Positions 16,235 through 24,822 of a stretch of 32,805 nucleotides of DNA are shown piece after piece. The number at the start of each line of letters is the position of its first letter. Positions within the stretch are counted from its first letter, which is position 1. The notes under the pieces were generated by a model. It was given only the letters and a program-made list of their open reading frames with translations, searched no databases and was not told the DNA's origin. The translations under genes and the position numbers were made by a program. Source of the stretch: DASZTU01 sp035493835 (GTDB taxonomy: Bacteria; Pseudomonadota; Alphaproteobacteria; Rhizobiales; Devosiaceae); the NCBI GenBank assembly GCA_035493835.1, contig DATJHO010000077.1, positions 1-32,805 on the forward strand. The letters are read 5' to 3'.

Positions 16235-16921
16235 ATGATCTTCATCGGCATAGCGCTGCTCGTTGCCGCAGGCCTCGCGATTGCCGTCGGCGCCGATGCG
16301 GGGTCACTCGTCGGCCTCACGCAGGACCAGGCGGGGCACGCGCTGCCTCTGCTGCTGGTATTGATCGTGGTGTTCGCCGGGGTCTTTTCGCGGCGGCGTC
16401 CGGCCGCCGAGCTGCTGACCGGGCTGGCGCTGTGGATAGGAATTTTCGCGGTCGCGATCACGGGCTTCGCCTATCGCGATGACATCATGAACGTCGCCAA
16501 CCGCGTCTATGGCGAACTTTCGCCCGGCCAGCCCGTGGTCGACCGCAAGACTGGCATCGTGAGCTTCCAGCGCGGCCTGGGTGGGCATTTCGAGGTGAGC
16601 GCCCGCATCAACGGCGCCAAGGTGCCGCTGATCTTCGATACGGGCGCCAGCGCCATGGTGCTGACCGCCTCCGATGCGCGCAAGGCGGGAATCGACACCT
16701 CGCGCCTGACCTTCGACACGCCGGTTTCCACCGCCAACGGCACGGGCCGCGCCGCCGTGGTCTATCTCGACCGGATCGACATCGGTGGCATCGTTCGCCG
16801 CAATGTCCGGACCTACATCGCCCAGGACCATGCCCTCGACACGAGTTTGCTTGGCATGACCTTCCTCGAGACGCTAAGTCGTTACTCCGTCACGAAAGAC
16901 TCGCTCGAACTCAGCAACTGA
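16235..16921 (+). CDS. Membrane-anchored clan AA retropepsin-like aspartic protease
   Basis: A 228-residue protein with three hydrophobic helices (about 2-20, 36-52, 61-79) and then a single retropepsin-like domain (about 108-225). The active-site motif is PLIFDTGASAMVLT, with the catalytic Asp in DTGA, and the domain ends with LLGMTFLETLSRY, the usual second hallmark. This layout matches the TIGR02281 clan AA family found in alphaproteobacteria. Such domains work as homodimers and are probably periplasmic or at the membrane face. Substrates are unknown. No clear Shine-Dalgarno precedes the ATG. The deaminase gene follows after 17 bases, so both are probably cotranscribed. Confidence 0.88.
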   Translation: MIFIGIALLVAAGLAIAVGADAGSLVGLTQDQAGHALPLLLVLIVVFAGVFSRRRPAAELLTGLALWIGIFAVAITGFAYRDDIMNVANRVYGELSPGQPVVDRKTGIVSFQRGLGGHFEVSARINGAKVPLIFDTGASAMVLTASDARKAGIDTSRLTFDTPVSTANGTGRAAVVYLDRIDIGGIVRRNVRTYIAQDHALDTSLLGMTFLETLSRYSVTKDSLELSN

Positions 16922-16938
16922 TTCCGGAGAAAACGCCC

Positions 16939-17430
16939 TTGCCCCTGCGCGCCCATGACGAGGCTCTGCTGCGCCGTTCCTTCGCCATCGCGCAGCAGGC
17001 GCGCGAGCGCGGCGACCATCCGTTCGGGTGCCTTCTCGCGGACGCGGACGGCAATATATTGATGGAACAGGGCAACGGCTTTTCGGCCGAAGGCGGCGAC
17101 CGCACGGCGCACGCCGAAAAGCTGCTCGCGTCGCGCGCCGCGAAGGCTTACGGCACCGAATACCTCCAGACCTGCACGCTGTATACTTCGGCCGAGCCCT
17201 GCGCCATGTGCTCGGGCGCGCTCTACTGGGCCGGAATCGGCCGCGTCGTCTTCGGGCAAACCGAAAAGGACCTAAAAGCCCAGACCGGCGCCCATGAGGA
17301 AAACCCGACCCTCGATCTGCCCTGCCACATCGTCTTCGCCGCCGGCCAACGCCCGACCGAAATCGTCGGCCCGCTTCTCGAAATGGAAGCCGCAAAGCTG
17401 CAGGCGGATTTCTGGGCGGAGCGGGGTTAG
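16939..17430 (+). CDS. Zinc-dependent nucleoside deaminase family protein
   Basis: A 163-residue cytidine-deaminase-fold protein. The zinc site is HAE at residues 58-60 (His ligand and catalytic Glu) and PCAMC at 87-91 (Cys88 and Cys91). The GDHPFGCLLAD block at 25-35 resembles guanine or general nucleoside deaminases more than TadA, which has shorter N-terminal parts and tRNA-binding residues not evident here. It is probably a purine-base or nucleoside salvage enzyme; the substrate cannot be read from sequence. The start is TTG, with GGAG nine bases upstream. It lies 17 bases after the aspartic protease gene and ends before a convergent repeat region. Confidence 0.88.
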   Translation: MPLRAHDEALLRRSFAIAQQARERGDHPFGCLLADADGNILMEQGNGFSAEGGDRTAHAEKLLASRAAKAYGTEYLQTCTLYTSAEPCAMCSGALYWAGIGRVVFGQTEKDLKAQTGAHEENPTLDLPCHIVFAAGQRPTEIVGPLLEMEAAKLQADFWAERG

Positions 17431-17487
17431 CTCAGGCAGACAACGAGCCGACGCCACCACCGCGCCATGAACGGCCACAGACACAAG

Positions 17488-17568
17488 ACCTCATCCTGAG
17501 CTTGTCGAAGGACGAGGTCTCCCCCTGCGATGGTCGCCCTCGTGTTTCGACAAGCTCACCATGAGGGC
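17488..17568. repeat. Paired palindromic repeat, CTTGTCGAA family
   Basis: GACCTCATCCTGAGCTTGTC (left) and TTTCGACAAGCTCACCATGA (right) are inverted copies separated by about 20 bases, between the convergent deaminase and dusA genes. Each copy also pairs internally, since its ends GACCTC/GAGGTC and GCCCTC/GAGGGC match. Confidence 0.85.
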
Positions 17569-17592
17569 TTCCGGACTCGGCCGTGAACCATC

Positions 17593-17632
17593 GTCCCCCT
17601 CCCCCTTCAGGAAGGGGTCAGGGGTGGGGGTT
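17593..17632. repeat. Single GC-rich palindrome related to 2549-2677
   Basis: CCCCCTCCCCCTTCAGGAAG followed by GGGTCAGGGGTGGGGG is a degenerate version of the right arm of the long inverted repeat at 2549-2677. It lies just downstream of dusA, on whose transcript it could form a hairpin. Confidence 0.55.
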
Positions 17633-17662
17633 GTTGCCCCATGCACTGAGCTCCCCAGCGCC

Positions 17663-18661
17663 CTACTCCGCCGCGTCGGCCCGTGGTCCTACCGCCTCCA
17701 GCGCCCGGAACAGCACCTCGGGCCCTGCCCCTCGCTTGCAGGCATCGACGCTCATGATTTGCCGGAACTGCCGCGCGCCGGGCATGCCGTTGGCGAGGCC
17801 CAGCATGTGCCGCGTGATCTGGTTGAGCCTGGCGCCGCGGGCCAGTTGCGCCTCGGCATAGTTGGCCATCGATTCGATCAGCGCGGCGAGCTCGAACGGC
17901 CTTTCGGCGATGCCGAAGAAGCGCGCATCGACCTCGGTCAGCAGCATTGGATTGTGGTAGGCGGCGCGGCCGAGCATCACACCAGAAACGTGCTGCATGT
18001 GCTCTTCGGCCGCCGCCAGTGTTTCGATGCCGCCATTGATCATGACCGGCAGCGGCGCCAGCCGCCCGGCCAGGCGATAGACCCGCTCATGGTGCAGCGG
18101 CGGGATGGTGCGGTTTTCCTTGGGGCTCAGCCCCTGGAGCCAGGCCTTTCGCGCATGCACATAAAGCGCGTCGACCCCGGCCTCGACCATGGTGTCGGCG
18201 AAGCGGTCGAGATCGGCCTCGATGTCCTGCTCATCCACCCCGACCCGGCACTTTACCGTGACCGGCAAGTCGGTCGCGTCCCGCATGGCGCGGACGCACT
18301 CGGCCACCAGCGCCGGCTCCAGCATCAGGCAGGCGCCAAACTTGCCCGATTGCACGCGGTCCGAGGGGCAACCGACATTGAGGTTGATCTCGGCATAGCC
18401 GAAATCCGCCCCGATCCTTGTTGCCATCGCCAGCTCAGCCGGATCGGACCCACCCAACTGCAGCGCCACCGGCTGCTCGGCGGGATCAAAGCCCAACAGG
18501 CGCAGCCGGTCGCCATGGACGATGGCAGCGCTTGTGACCATTTCCGTGAACAGCAGCGCGCGCGACGACAGCAGCCGATGAAAATACCGGCAATGCTGGT
18601 CCGTCCAGTCCATCATTGGCGCCACGGAGAAGCGGCGGGAGGATTGAAGGTCAAAGCTCAT
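17663..18661 (-). CDS. dusA: tRNA-dihydrouridine synthase A
   Basis: A flavin enzyme that reduces uridines in the D-loop of tRNA. The 332-residue length and sequence fit DusA: RRFSVAPMMDWTDQHCRYF at residues 9-27, ALQLGGSDPAELA, and the catalytic motif EINLNVGCPSDRVQSGKFGA with Cys98 as the proton donor. VKCRVGVDEQ, YVHARKAWLQGLSPKENR and the phosphate-binding INGGI and GVMLGRAAYHNP blocks follow. The LNVGCPSDRVQSG form is specific for DusA rather than DusB or DusC. It is a single-gene unit, divergent from the aldo/keto reductase gene across 115 bases. Confidence 0.96.
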   Translation of the reverse strand: MSFDLQSSRRFSVAPMMDWTDQHCRYFHRLLSSRALLFTEMVTSAAIVHGDRLRLLGFDPAEQPVALQLGGSDPAELAMATRIGADFGYAEINLNVGCPSDRVQSGKFGACLMLEPALVAECVRAMRDATDLPVTVKCRVGVDEQDIEADLDRFADTMVEAGVDALYVHARKAWLQGLSPKENRTIPPLHHERVYRLAGRLAPLPVMINGGIETLAAAEEHMQHVSGVMLGRAAYHNPMLLTEVDARFFGIAERPFELAALIESMANYAEAQLARGARLNQITRHMLGLANGMPGARQFRQIMSVDACKRGAGPEVLFRALEAVGPRADAAE

Positions 18662-18776
18662 GGCGGCGCTCTTAGCCGATTTTACCCCACAATCCTAGTG
18701 AAGCTGCCGAAGCCGGTTTACTCCGCCGTGGCTAACATGTCAGATGTGCCCGTTTGCGTCTGGAGGAGGCTGCGAG

Positions 18777-19808
18777 ATGAGCGCTACGGGAAAAATCACC
18801 TTTGAAACCCGCCCGATTGGCAGAACCGATCTTAGGGTGACAACACTCGGTCTGGGCTCTGCCACCTTCGGAACCAACATGGTGTACGTCTCCGAAGAGG
18901 AGGGGCGCGCCACCGTCGCCGCGGCACTCGATGCCGGCATCAATTACTTCGACACGGCGCCGCAATATGGACTCGGCCGCGCCGAGCATCTGGTGGGCGA
19001 TGGCCTGCGCTGGCGCCGGGAAGGCACAATTCTCTCCACCAAGGTCGGCCGGTTGCTAAAACCGTTCAACAGCGGCGAGCGCGCCTATCCGCACAACTGG
19101 GTCCAGCCATTCCCGTTCGACCAGGTCTACGACTATTCCTACGATGGGGTGATGCGCTCGTTCGAGGATAGCCTGCAGCGGCTGGGCCTTGCCTCGGTGG
19201 ACATTGTCTATGTCCACGATATCGGCACGATGACCCATGGCGAAAAGAACGCCGACTATTGGCGCCAGCTTTCGACGGGCGGCTACAAGGCCCTGAACGA
19301 ACTGAAGGCGGCGGGCGTCATCTCCGCCATCGGGCTGGGCGTCAACGAGTGGGAGGTGCTGATGGACGCCTTCGAGCTTGGCGACTGGGACGCCTTCCTG
19401 CTCGCCGGCCGCTACACCCTGCTTGAACAGACATCGCTTTCGCCCTTCCTCGAAACCTGCCTCAAGCGCCAGGCTTCCGTCGTTGTCGGCGGGCCGTTCA
19501 ATGGCGGCGCCCTGATGGGCACCGGCACGTGGAACTATGGCCGGGCGCCGCAGCACATCATCGACCGCGTCCACCAGCTCGAAGCGTTCTGCAAGGAAAT
19601 GGGCGTGCCGATCGGCGCCGCGGCGCTGCAGTTCCCGCTCACCCATCCGGCCGTCGCGACGGTTCTCCCCGGCCCGAAATCGCCCGCGGAGCTGCAGGGC
19701 ATTCTCGACTGGTGGCAAGTCAGCATTCCGGCCGAGTTCTGGACCGAACTGGCCGCCCAACACCTCGTCGCCCCCGGCACGCCGCTGCCGAACGGGAAGA
19801 CGGCGTAA
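18777..19808 (+). CDS. Aldo/keto reductase, aldose-dehydrogenase-like
   Basis: A 343-residue TIM-barrel oxidoreductase using NAD(P). The catalytic tetrad is visible as Asp59 and Tyr64 (NYFDTAPQYGLGRAE), Lys89 (STKVGR) and His147 (IVYVHDIG). The long loop after Lys89 with YDYSYDGVMRSFEDSLQRLG is typical of the subgroup with D-threo-aldose 1-dehydrogenase, L-fucose dehydrogenase and pyridoxal 4-dehydrogenase. I infer a sugar dehydrogenase role, but the exact substrate is not determinable. The ATG at 18777 has GGAGGAGG seven bases upstream, so it is preferred over the in-frame ATG at 18744. Confidence 0.92.
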   Translation: MSATGKITFETRPIGRTDLRVTTLGLGSATFGTNMVYVSEEEGRATVAAALDAGINYFDTAPQYGLGRAEHLVGDGLRWRREGTILSTKVGRLLKPFNSGERAYPHNWVQPFPFDQVYDYSYDGVMRSFEDSLQRLGLASVDIVYVHDIGTMTHGEKNADYWRQLSTGGYKALNELKAAGVISAIGLGVNEWEVLMDAFELGDWDAFLLAGRYTLLEQTSLSPFLETCLKRQASVVVGGPFNGGALMGTGTWNYGRAPQHIIDRVHQLEAFCKEMGVPIGAAALQFPLTHPAVATVLPGPKSPAELQGILDWWQVSIPAEFWTELAAQHLVAPGTPLPNGKTA

Positions 19809-19829
19809 GGGCGGCAGTGCTTGTGGGCC

Positions 19830-19951
19830 TTCATGGTTCGACAAGCTCACCATGAGGAGGTTGAACTTCACCATGAGGAGGTTGAACTTGTTGGACCGGG
19901 CTGCGCTGCCGACCGAGCAGCCTCATCCTGAGCTTGTCGAAGGACGAGGCT
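19830..19951. repeat. Paired palindromic repeat, CTTGTCGAA family, with internal duplication
   Basis: Left unit TTCGACAAGCTCACCATGAG and right unit CTCATCCTGAGCTTGTCGAA are inverted copies. The space between them is expanded relative to the copies at 4235 and 17488 by a tandem 21-base duplication. Confidence 0.8.
19848..19889. repeat. Tandem 21-base direct repeat, two copies
   Basis: Bases 19848-19868 and 19869-19889 are identical. Each includes CACCATGAGGAGGTTGAAC. The duplication begins inside the left palindromic unit and looks like recent slippage. Confidence 0.9.
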
Positions 19952-20068
19952 ACAAGGCGCTGCCGCGCATGGACCGCCTTAAGCCCCTTAGCATGGTCCG
20001 GCTGAGTTGACGCTTGGCCGCGGTGCTGCCAGCGCGGCGCCGGCGCCAGATCGCAACCCTTGCCACAT

Positions 20069-20169
20069 CGTCATCCCCGGGCTTGCGCCGGGGACCCATG
20101 CAGCCGTTCCAATGGCTCAAGTGGACTTGGCGAAACATCACTGCTGGCCGGTCGAGCCCGGCCATGACG
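20069..20169. repeat. Paired palindromic repeat, CCGGGCTTGACCCGG family
   Basis: Left unit CGTCATCCCCGGGCTTGCGC and right unit CCGGTCGAGCCCGGCCATGA are inverted, about 40 bases apart. This is the second copy of the family at 13102-13206, more diverged. Confidence 0.8.
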
Positions 20170-20186
20170 AAAAAGCGGCGAGTGCA

Positions 20187-20888
20187 TTAACCCGACGGTA
20201 TCGCCCCTTTCGGCCTGCGGAAAACCGTGAGCTCGATCAGGCGCCGCTCGACGAAGCCGACCTGCTGATAAGTGGCGACCGCCGGCTTGTTGTGCGGGTA
20301 GACGTGGAGGAACGGTACGTCACCGCGCGACGCAATCACTGAGGCAACACGCGAGACCAACGCCTTGGCATAGCCACGCCCCCGATAGTCCGGGTGGGTG
20401 CAGACCGCGCTGACCTCGGTGAACCCCGGCGGATGCAGCCGTTCGCCCGCCATCGCCACCAGCCGGTCGCCGTCCTTGATGCCGAAATACTGGCCCAGTT
20501 CATTGGTGCGCGGAGCGAACGGGCCCGGCTCGGTCAGCGCCACCAGCTCACGCATGGCCGGCACGTCGGCAGGGCTCAGCGCGACGATCTCGGCCCCGCC
20601 CTCGCTGGCGCGCAGATTTGCCGCGAGCATCTGGGAAAGCTGCCCCGCAAGCACCAGCTCCAACCCGGCCGGCAGCTCGACCGGCGCGGTCGTAAAAAGC
20701 ACCGCTACGCCCTCCTCCGGCAACAGCGCCGCAAGGGCTGCGCGATTGCCGTCCGAGATCGTTTCCATGCCGCCAAAGGGCGCAAATTCCGGATTGAAGC
20801 GGCGCACCTCGCCGGCGCCGAGCGCCAGATAGGACTGGGGGCCGGTCAGGGCGTGCCAAGGGGCATTGTCGAGCAAATGTTCGGTCAA
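20187..20888 (-). CDS. GNAT family N-acetyltransferase
   Basis: A 233-residue protein. The C-terminal half carries the acetyl-CoA-binding motif VSAVCTHPDYRGRGYAKALVSRV (cited in two parts: VSAVCTHPDYRGRG and YAKALVSRV) and FLHVYPHNKPAVATYQQVGF, matching the FR47-like subgroup. The N-terminal half (about 1-110) is more variable. The TTG start at 20888 has GGAG eight bases upstream and leaves 19 bases after the cckA stop; the longer frame to 21056 runs back into cckA and is rejected. It is probably cotranscribed with cckA. The acetyl acceptor is unknown. Confidence 0.88.
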   Translation of the reverse strand: MTEHLLDNAPWHALTGPQSYLALGAGEVRRFNPEFAPFGGMETISDGNRAALAALLPEEGVAVLFTTAPVELPAGLELVLAGQLSQMLAANLRASEGGAEIVALSPADVPAMRELVALTEPGPFAPRTNELGQYFGIKDGDRLVAMAGERLHPPGFTEVSAVCTHPDYRGRGYAKALVSRVASVIASRGDVPFLHVYPHNKPAVATYQQVGFVERRLIELTVFRRPKGAIPSG

Positions 20889-20907
20889 AATCGCGTCTCC
20901 AGGCGCC

Positions 20908-23490
20908 TCAGTTCGGCGCGGCGCCGTCGTCCGGCCGACCGGCCGATTGCAGCACTTCCTTGACCTTGGAATTGATCTGGTCGAGCGAATAAGGCTTTGC
21001 GAGGAATTCCACGCTGCGGTCGTCCGCAATGTCCTTGCGCACGCTTTCCTCCGCATAGCCGGAAACGAAGATCACCTTCACGTTCGGCAGCCGCTTGCGC
21101 AAATGGGTGAGCAGCGTCGGGCCGTCCATTTCCGGCATCACCACGTCGGAGATGATGAGGTCGACCTGGTTGTCGATCTCGTCCAGCACCTCGAGCGCCT
21201 CCTCGCCGGAATCGGCCTCGAATACCTCGTAGCCGGTCGCCTTGAGGGCGCGGGCCGAAAAGGCGCGCACGCTCTCCTCGTCCTCGACCAGGAGGATCCG
21301 CTCGTTGCCGGTGAGGTCCTTGACCGGGGCCGCGACGACCTTCTGCTGGATCTCCCCTTCGACCGGAATGTAGCGAGGCAGGAAAATGCGGAACGTCGTG
21401 CCCGTGCCGACCACCGAGTCGGGATAGATGAACCCGCCGGTCTGCTTGATGATGCCGTAGACCGTCGAGAGCCCCAGGCCCGTGCCCTTCCCCAGTTCCT
21501 TGGTGGAAAAGAACGGCTCGAAAATTTTTTCGATCACTTCCTTGGGCATGCCGGTGCCGGTGTCCTCGACCTCGATCAGCACATAGTCGGCGGCGGGCAT
21601 GCCGGTGTAGGCCAGGCCGGCCGCCTCGCCCTCGGCTACATTGCCGGTGCGGATGGAGATCGAGCCGCCACTGGGCATCGCATCGCGCGCGTTGACCACC
21701 AGATTGACGACCACCTGCTCCAACTGGACGAGATCGGCACGCACCGGCCAGACGCCCTGCCCGTGGCTGACATTGAGCGTGATGGCCTCGCCGATCAGCC
21801 GCTTCAGCAGCACCGTCAGGTCATCGATATTGCCGGTGACGTCGAGGATCTGCGGCCGCAGCGTCTGGCGGCGCGAAAATGCCAACAATTGCCGGGTCAG
21901 CCCGGCGGCGCGGTTGGCGCTCTGCTTGATCGACATGATGTCGCTGAAGGAGGGATCGCCCGGCTTGTGCTTCAGCAGCAGCAGGTCCGAAAAGCCGATG
22001 ATGGCGGTGAGGACGTTGTTGAAATCATGCGCCACGCCCCCTGCCAGTTGCCCCACGGCCTGCATCTTCTGGCCCTGCGCGAACTGCGCCTCGAGCTTGC
22101 GCTGCTCGGTCATGTCGAGCGCATAGACATTGATGCGCTCGGGCGAGCCGGCGCTTTCCTCGGAGCTCGAGACATAGAGCCTGACCGCGCGATCGCCCTT
22201 GCCCTCAAGCGTCGCATCAACCGGCTCGATTTCCGAGCGATTGCTCGCGGCCGCCGCGATCGCTCCGGCAAAGTTTTCCCGATAGGCATCGACCAGCAGC
22301 TCGGCCAGGGGATGCATTTCGAGGCTCTTTTCACCGCCTGACCAACCAAAAATCCGGCTGAACGGCGCATTGGTGCGCACGATCCGGCCGGCGCTGTCGA
22401 GGGTAGCGATGGCAAAAGGCGTGTCGTTGAAGAAGCGGGAGAAGCGAACCTCGGCGGCGCGCAGTTCCTCTTCGGCGCCCGTGGCGCCGCGGCTGCGGTC
22501 GAGCACCAGCGTGCGGGTCTCGCCCAGTTCGCCATCGGCGAGGCGCGCCGCGCGATGCAGCAGGCGCACGGGCAACGTCGTGCCGTTACGGCGTACCAGG
22601 TCGATATCGATGATTTCGGTGCGGATCTCCCCGTCGCTGCGGCCGCCCATCAAGAGGCTGGCGCCATCTCCGCGGACGAAATCGGAGACCTTGATGCCGC
22701 CCGACTGGAACGAGGCAAGGTCGTGCCCCAGCCAGTCCGCCAGGGTCGAGTTGAGATACTGCACCCGGCCGGCAGCATCGGCGGAAAAGAAGCCCGCCGG
22801 CGCATGGTCGAGATAGTCGATGGCCCGCTGCAGCTCTAGAAAGGCATTTTCCTGTCGCTCGCGGTCGCGGGTAATCTCCTCGACCGACCAGAGGACCAGA
22901 GGCTTGTAGCTGCCTTCGATCTCCGGCAGGCCGCGCACGCCTACCCGGTACCAGAATGGGTGCATGTCGGCATCGCCGAGCCGCCCGCCGAGGCCACCGA
23001 TCAGGCGAATGTCCTCGCTCGCGGCACGGCCATCGCGCGCCGCCCGGGACAACCGGTAGATCGCCTCCCCCGCCTCGGGCTGACCGGCAAACAGGCGCGG
23101 CACCCCAACTGGCACGCCGCCGCTTAACGCACCCGGAAACTGGCCGTATTGCGCATTCACATAAGCGATCTTGCCGTCGCGATCAGCGACCATCGCACCA
23201 TAAGGCAGGCTGTCGACCACGGCCTTGGAGAGCGTTTGAACGTCTTCGCTGGGCGCGAAACGGAAGAGGCCGCCGGCCAGCGCGAACAGGCAGAATACGC
23301 CCACCACGGCCAGCAGTCCCAGGAATACCATCACATAGTCGCCGGGAATGCGGTTGCCGAACAAAGAGACCGCAATCGCGGCGGCAATGAAGAAGACGGC
23401 GAGCGCGCCGACGCGCCATAGCCCCGTGGCGCGCGGCCGCGAGACCAGCGGATGCGGATAGACGTCCTCTTCGAGCGGCGTACCTGGCAT
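20908..23490 (-). CDS. cckA: Hybrid histidine kinase CckA of the CtrA cell-cycle phosphorelay
   Basis: CckA passes phosphate through ChpT to CtrA and CpdR; here 860 residues. Two N-terminal membrane helices (about 26-44 and 52-75) precede PAS-like regions (about 85-205, 222-335, 345-465). The H box is QAVGQLAGGVAHDFNNVL with His488, followed by a diagnostic GFSDLLLL and LLAFSRRQTL. The ATPase domain has Asn600, VEDTGTGMP and GKGTGLGLS (668-676). The C-terminal receiver domain (730-850) has acidic residues 736-737, phospho-Asp782 in SDVVMPEMDG, Ser810 and Lys832. The ATG at 23490 has AGGAA upstream; an upstream start at 23580 is possible. flhB lies 243 bases upstream on the same strand. Confidence 0.95.
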   Translation of the reverse strand: MPGTPLEEDVYPHPLVSRPRATGLWRVGALAVFFIAAAIAVSLFGNRIPGDYVMVFLGLLAVVGVFCLFALAGGLFRFAPSEDVQTLSKAVVDSLPYGAMVADRDGKIAYVNAQYGQFPGALSGGVPVGVPRLFAGQPEAGEAIYRLSRAARDGRAASEDIRLIGGLGGRLGDADMHPFWYRVGVRGLPEIEGSYKPLVLWSVEEITRDRERQENAFLELQRAIDYLDHAPAGFFSADAAGRVQYLNSTLADWLGHDLASFQSGGIKVSDFVRGDGASLLMGGRSDGEIRTEIIDIDLVRRNGTTLPVRLLHRAARLADGELGETRTLVLDRSRGATGAEEELRAAEVRFSRFFNDTPFAIATLDSAGRIVRTNAPFSRIFGWSGGEKSLEMHPLAELLVDAYRENFAGAIAAAASNRSEIEPVDATLEGKGDRAVRLYVSSSEESAGSPERINVYALDMTEQRKLEAQFAQGQKMQAVGQLAGGVAHDFNNVLTAIIGFSDLLLLKHKPGDPSFSDIMSIKQSANRAAGLTRQLLAFSRRQTLRPQILDVTGNIDDLTVLLKRLIGEAITLNVSHGQGVWPVRADLVQLEQVVVNLVVNARDAMPSGGSISIRTGNVAEGEAAGLAYTGMPAADYVLIEVEDTGTGMPKEVIEKIFEPFFSTKELGKGTGLGLSTVYGIIKQTGGFIYPDSVVGTGTTFRIFLPRYIPVEGEIQQKVVAAPVKDLTGNERILLVEDEESVRAFSARALKATGYEVFEADSGEEALEVLDEIDNQVDLIISDVVMPEMDGPTLLTHLRKRLPNVKVIFVSGYAEESVRKDIADDRSVEFLAKPYSLDQINSKVKEVLQSAGRPDDGAAPN

Positions 23491-23733
23491 ATGCGTTCCT
23501 GGTGCTCCCCCCAGATCTTCGATCAGCGTACTCGGAAAACGTGTCAGCCACATTAGGATCGAGTATGCCGCGCGCCGCAACTCTGTCCCATTTCGCGGAC
23601 CAGAATGGATCGGCTCCGGGCCGAATCGGGCGCTCGGAAAAGCTCTACCAAATCGGTCGCGGGCTTGGGTAGCCTTGATGCTGCAATCCCCGCCTTACCC
23701 GCGAGCTCCGGCTCCTCGCCGACGCTCCTAGCC
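23491..23733. promoter_or_regulatory. Gap between flhB and cckA, likely cckA promoter region
   Basis: Between the minus-strand flhB stop and the cckA start are 243 bases without a supported gene. This is far longer than the spacings inside the flagellar run, so cckA probably has its own promoter. I saw no clear terminator and no TTAA-type CtrA site here. Confidence 0.4.
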
Positions 23734-24819
23734 TCAGGCGCCCGCCCGCCAGGAGGCCCGGCGCTTTAGTTTCATCACATAGCCGATGACCTGCGCCACT
23801 GCCTTGAAATGCTCGGTCGGGATGACGCGATCGACCTCGACGGCGGCGTAAAGGGCACGGGCCAGAGGCGGATTTTCGACGACCGGCACTTGGTGTTCCT
23901 CGGCCAGGGCGCGAATGCGCAGCGCCAGATCGTCGTTGCCCTTGGCAACGCATAGCGGGGCCTGCATGGTGCGATCGTATTTCAGGGCCACCGCAAAGTG
24001 CGTCGGATTGGCAATGACCACCGTCGCCCCGGGCACCGCCGCCATCATGCGCTTCCTGGAGCGAGCCATGCGCAATTGGCGCAGGCGGCCCTTGATCTTG
24101 GGGTCGCCTTCCATTTGCTTGTACTCGTCGCGAACCTCTTGCAGCGTCATCCGGTGTTTGCTCCACCAGCGATTGCGCTGGTAAACAAAATCCACGATGG
24201 CAATGAGGGTCATGACAGCGACGGCGGCCCAAAACACCTTCATTGCCAACGCTTCGGCGGTGCCGAGGAGCACTGCAGGATCGTAGGAGATCATGTCTCC
24301 CAGCCGGTCGCGCTCGGGCAAAAGGGTATAGGCCATGACCCCGCCGATGATGGCGAGCTTGATGACCCCCTTGACCAGGTTGACCACCGAATCGCGCGAA
24401 AACAGCCGCCCGAAGCCGGCGAGTGGCGAGACCTTGGAAAATTTGGGAATGATCGGGTCGACCGAGATCAACGGCCGGTGCTGGATGAGATTGGCCACGA
24501 TCGCGATCGCCGTCAGGACAGCCATGGGCACCATTGCAGTGCCGATAATCCCCATCGCCAGGTTCTGGGCGAAGGAATCAAACGCCCCGCCACCGACGTC
24601 GTAGCTATCGGCGTTGGCCATGATGATGCGCAATTGCTGCATCAATTGCATGCTGGTCCACGGCGCCATCAGCGAAAGCACCGCCGCGGTGCCCCCCAGC
24701 ATGAACCAGGTTACGACCTCCGGGCTTTTGGGGACGTCGCCGCGCTTGCGGGCGTCCTCCATGCGCTTGGCGGAGGGGTCTTCGGTTTTCGAGGCTTCAT
24801 CGTTGTCATCGCTCGCCAT
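23734..24819 (-). CDS. flhB: Flagellar export switch protein FlhB
   Basis: A component of the flagellar type III export gate that switches substrate from rod and hook to filament after autocleavage. The 361-residue protein begins with the acidic and basic stretch SKTEDPSAKRMEDARKRGDV (residues 10-29), has four membrane helices (about 38-56, 88-112, 150-168, 190-212), then a cytoplasmic domain with the autocleavage motif NPTH at 271-274. It ends VIGYVMKLKRR. Its ATG begins three bases after the fliR stop codon, so the genes are translationally close. It is the last flagellar gene of the run. Confidence 0.97.
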   Translation of the reverse strand: MASDDNDEASKTEDPSAKRMEDARKRGDVPKSPEVVTWFMLGGTAAVLSLMAPWTSMQLMQQLRIIMANADSYDVGGGAFDSFAQNLAMGIIGTAMVPMAVLTAIAIVANLIQHRPLISVDPIIPKFSKVSPLAGFGRLFSRDSVVNLVKGVIKLAIIGGVMAYTLLPERDRLGDMISYDPAVLLGTAEALAMKVFWAAVAVMTLIAIVDFVYQRNRWWSKHRMTLQEVRDEYKQMEGDPKIKGRLRQLRMARSRKRMMAAVPGATVVIANPTHFAVALKYDRTMQAPLCVAKGNDDLALRIRALAEEHQVPVVENPPLARALYAAVEVDRVIPTEHFKAVAQVIGYVMKLKRRASWRAGA

Positions 24820-24822
24820 TCC

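Larger units (their letters stand above)
19809..20186. other. 378-base convergent gap filled by repeats
   Basis: No gene is seen. The gap lies between the convergent aldo/keto reductase and GNAT genes and contains two independent paired-palindrome elements (19830-19951 and 20069-20169) and a short tandem duplication (19848-19889). Confidence 0.7.

Noticed and set aside
19809..20186. CRISPR-like spaced repeats in the 378-base gap
   Set aside because: The repeats are inverted, imperfect and irregularly spaced, with no cas genes, so they are intergenic palindromic elements.
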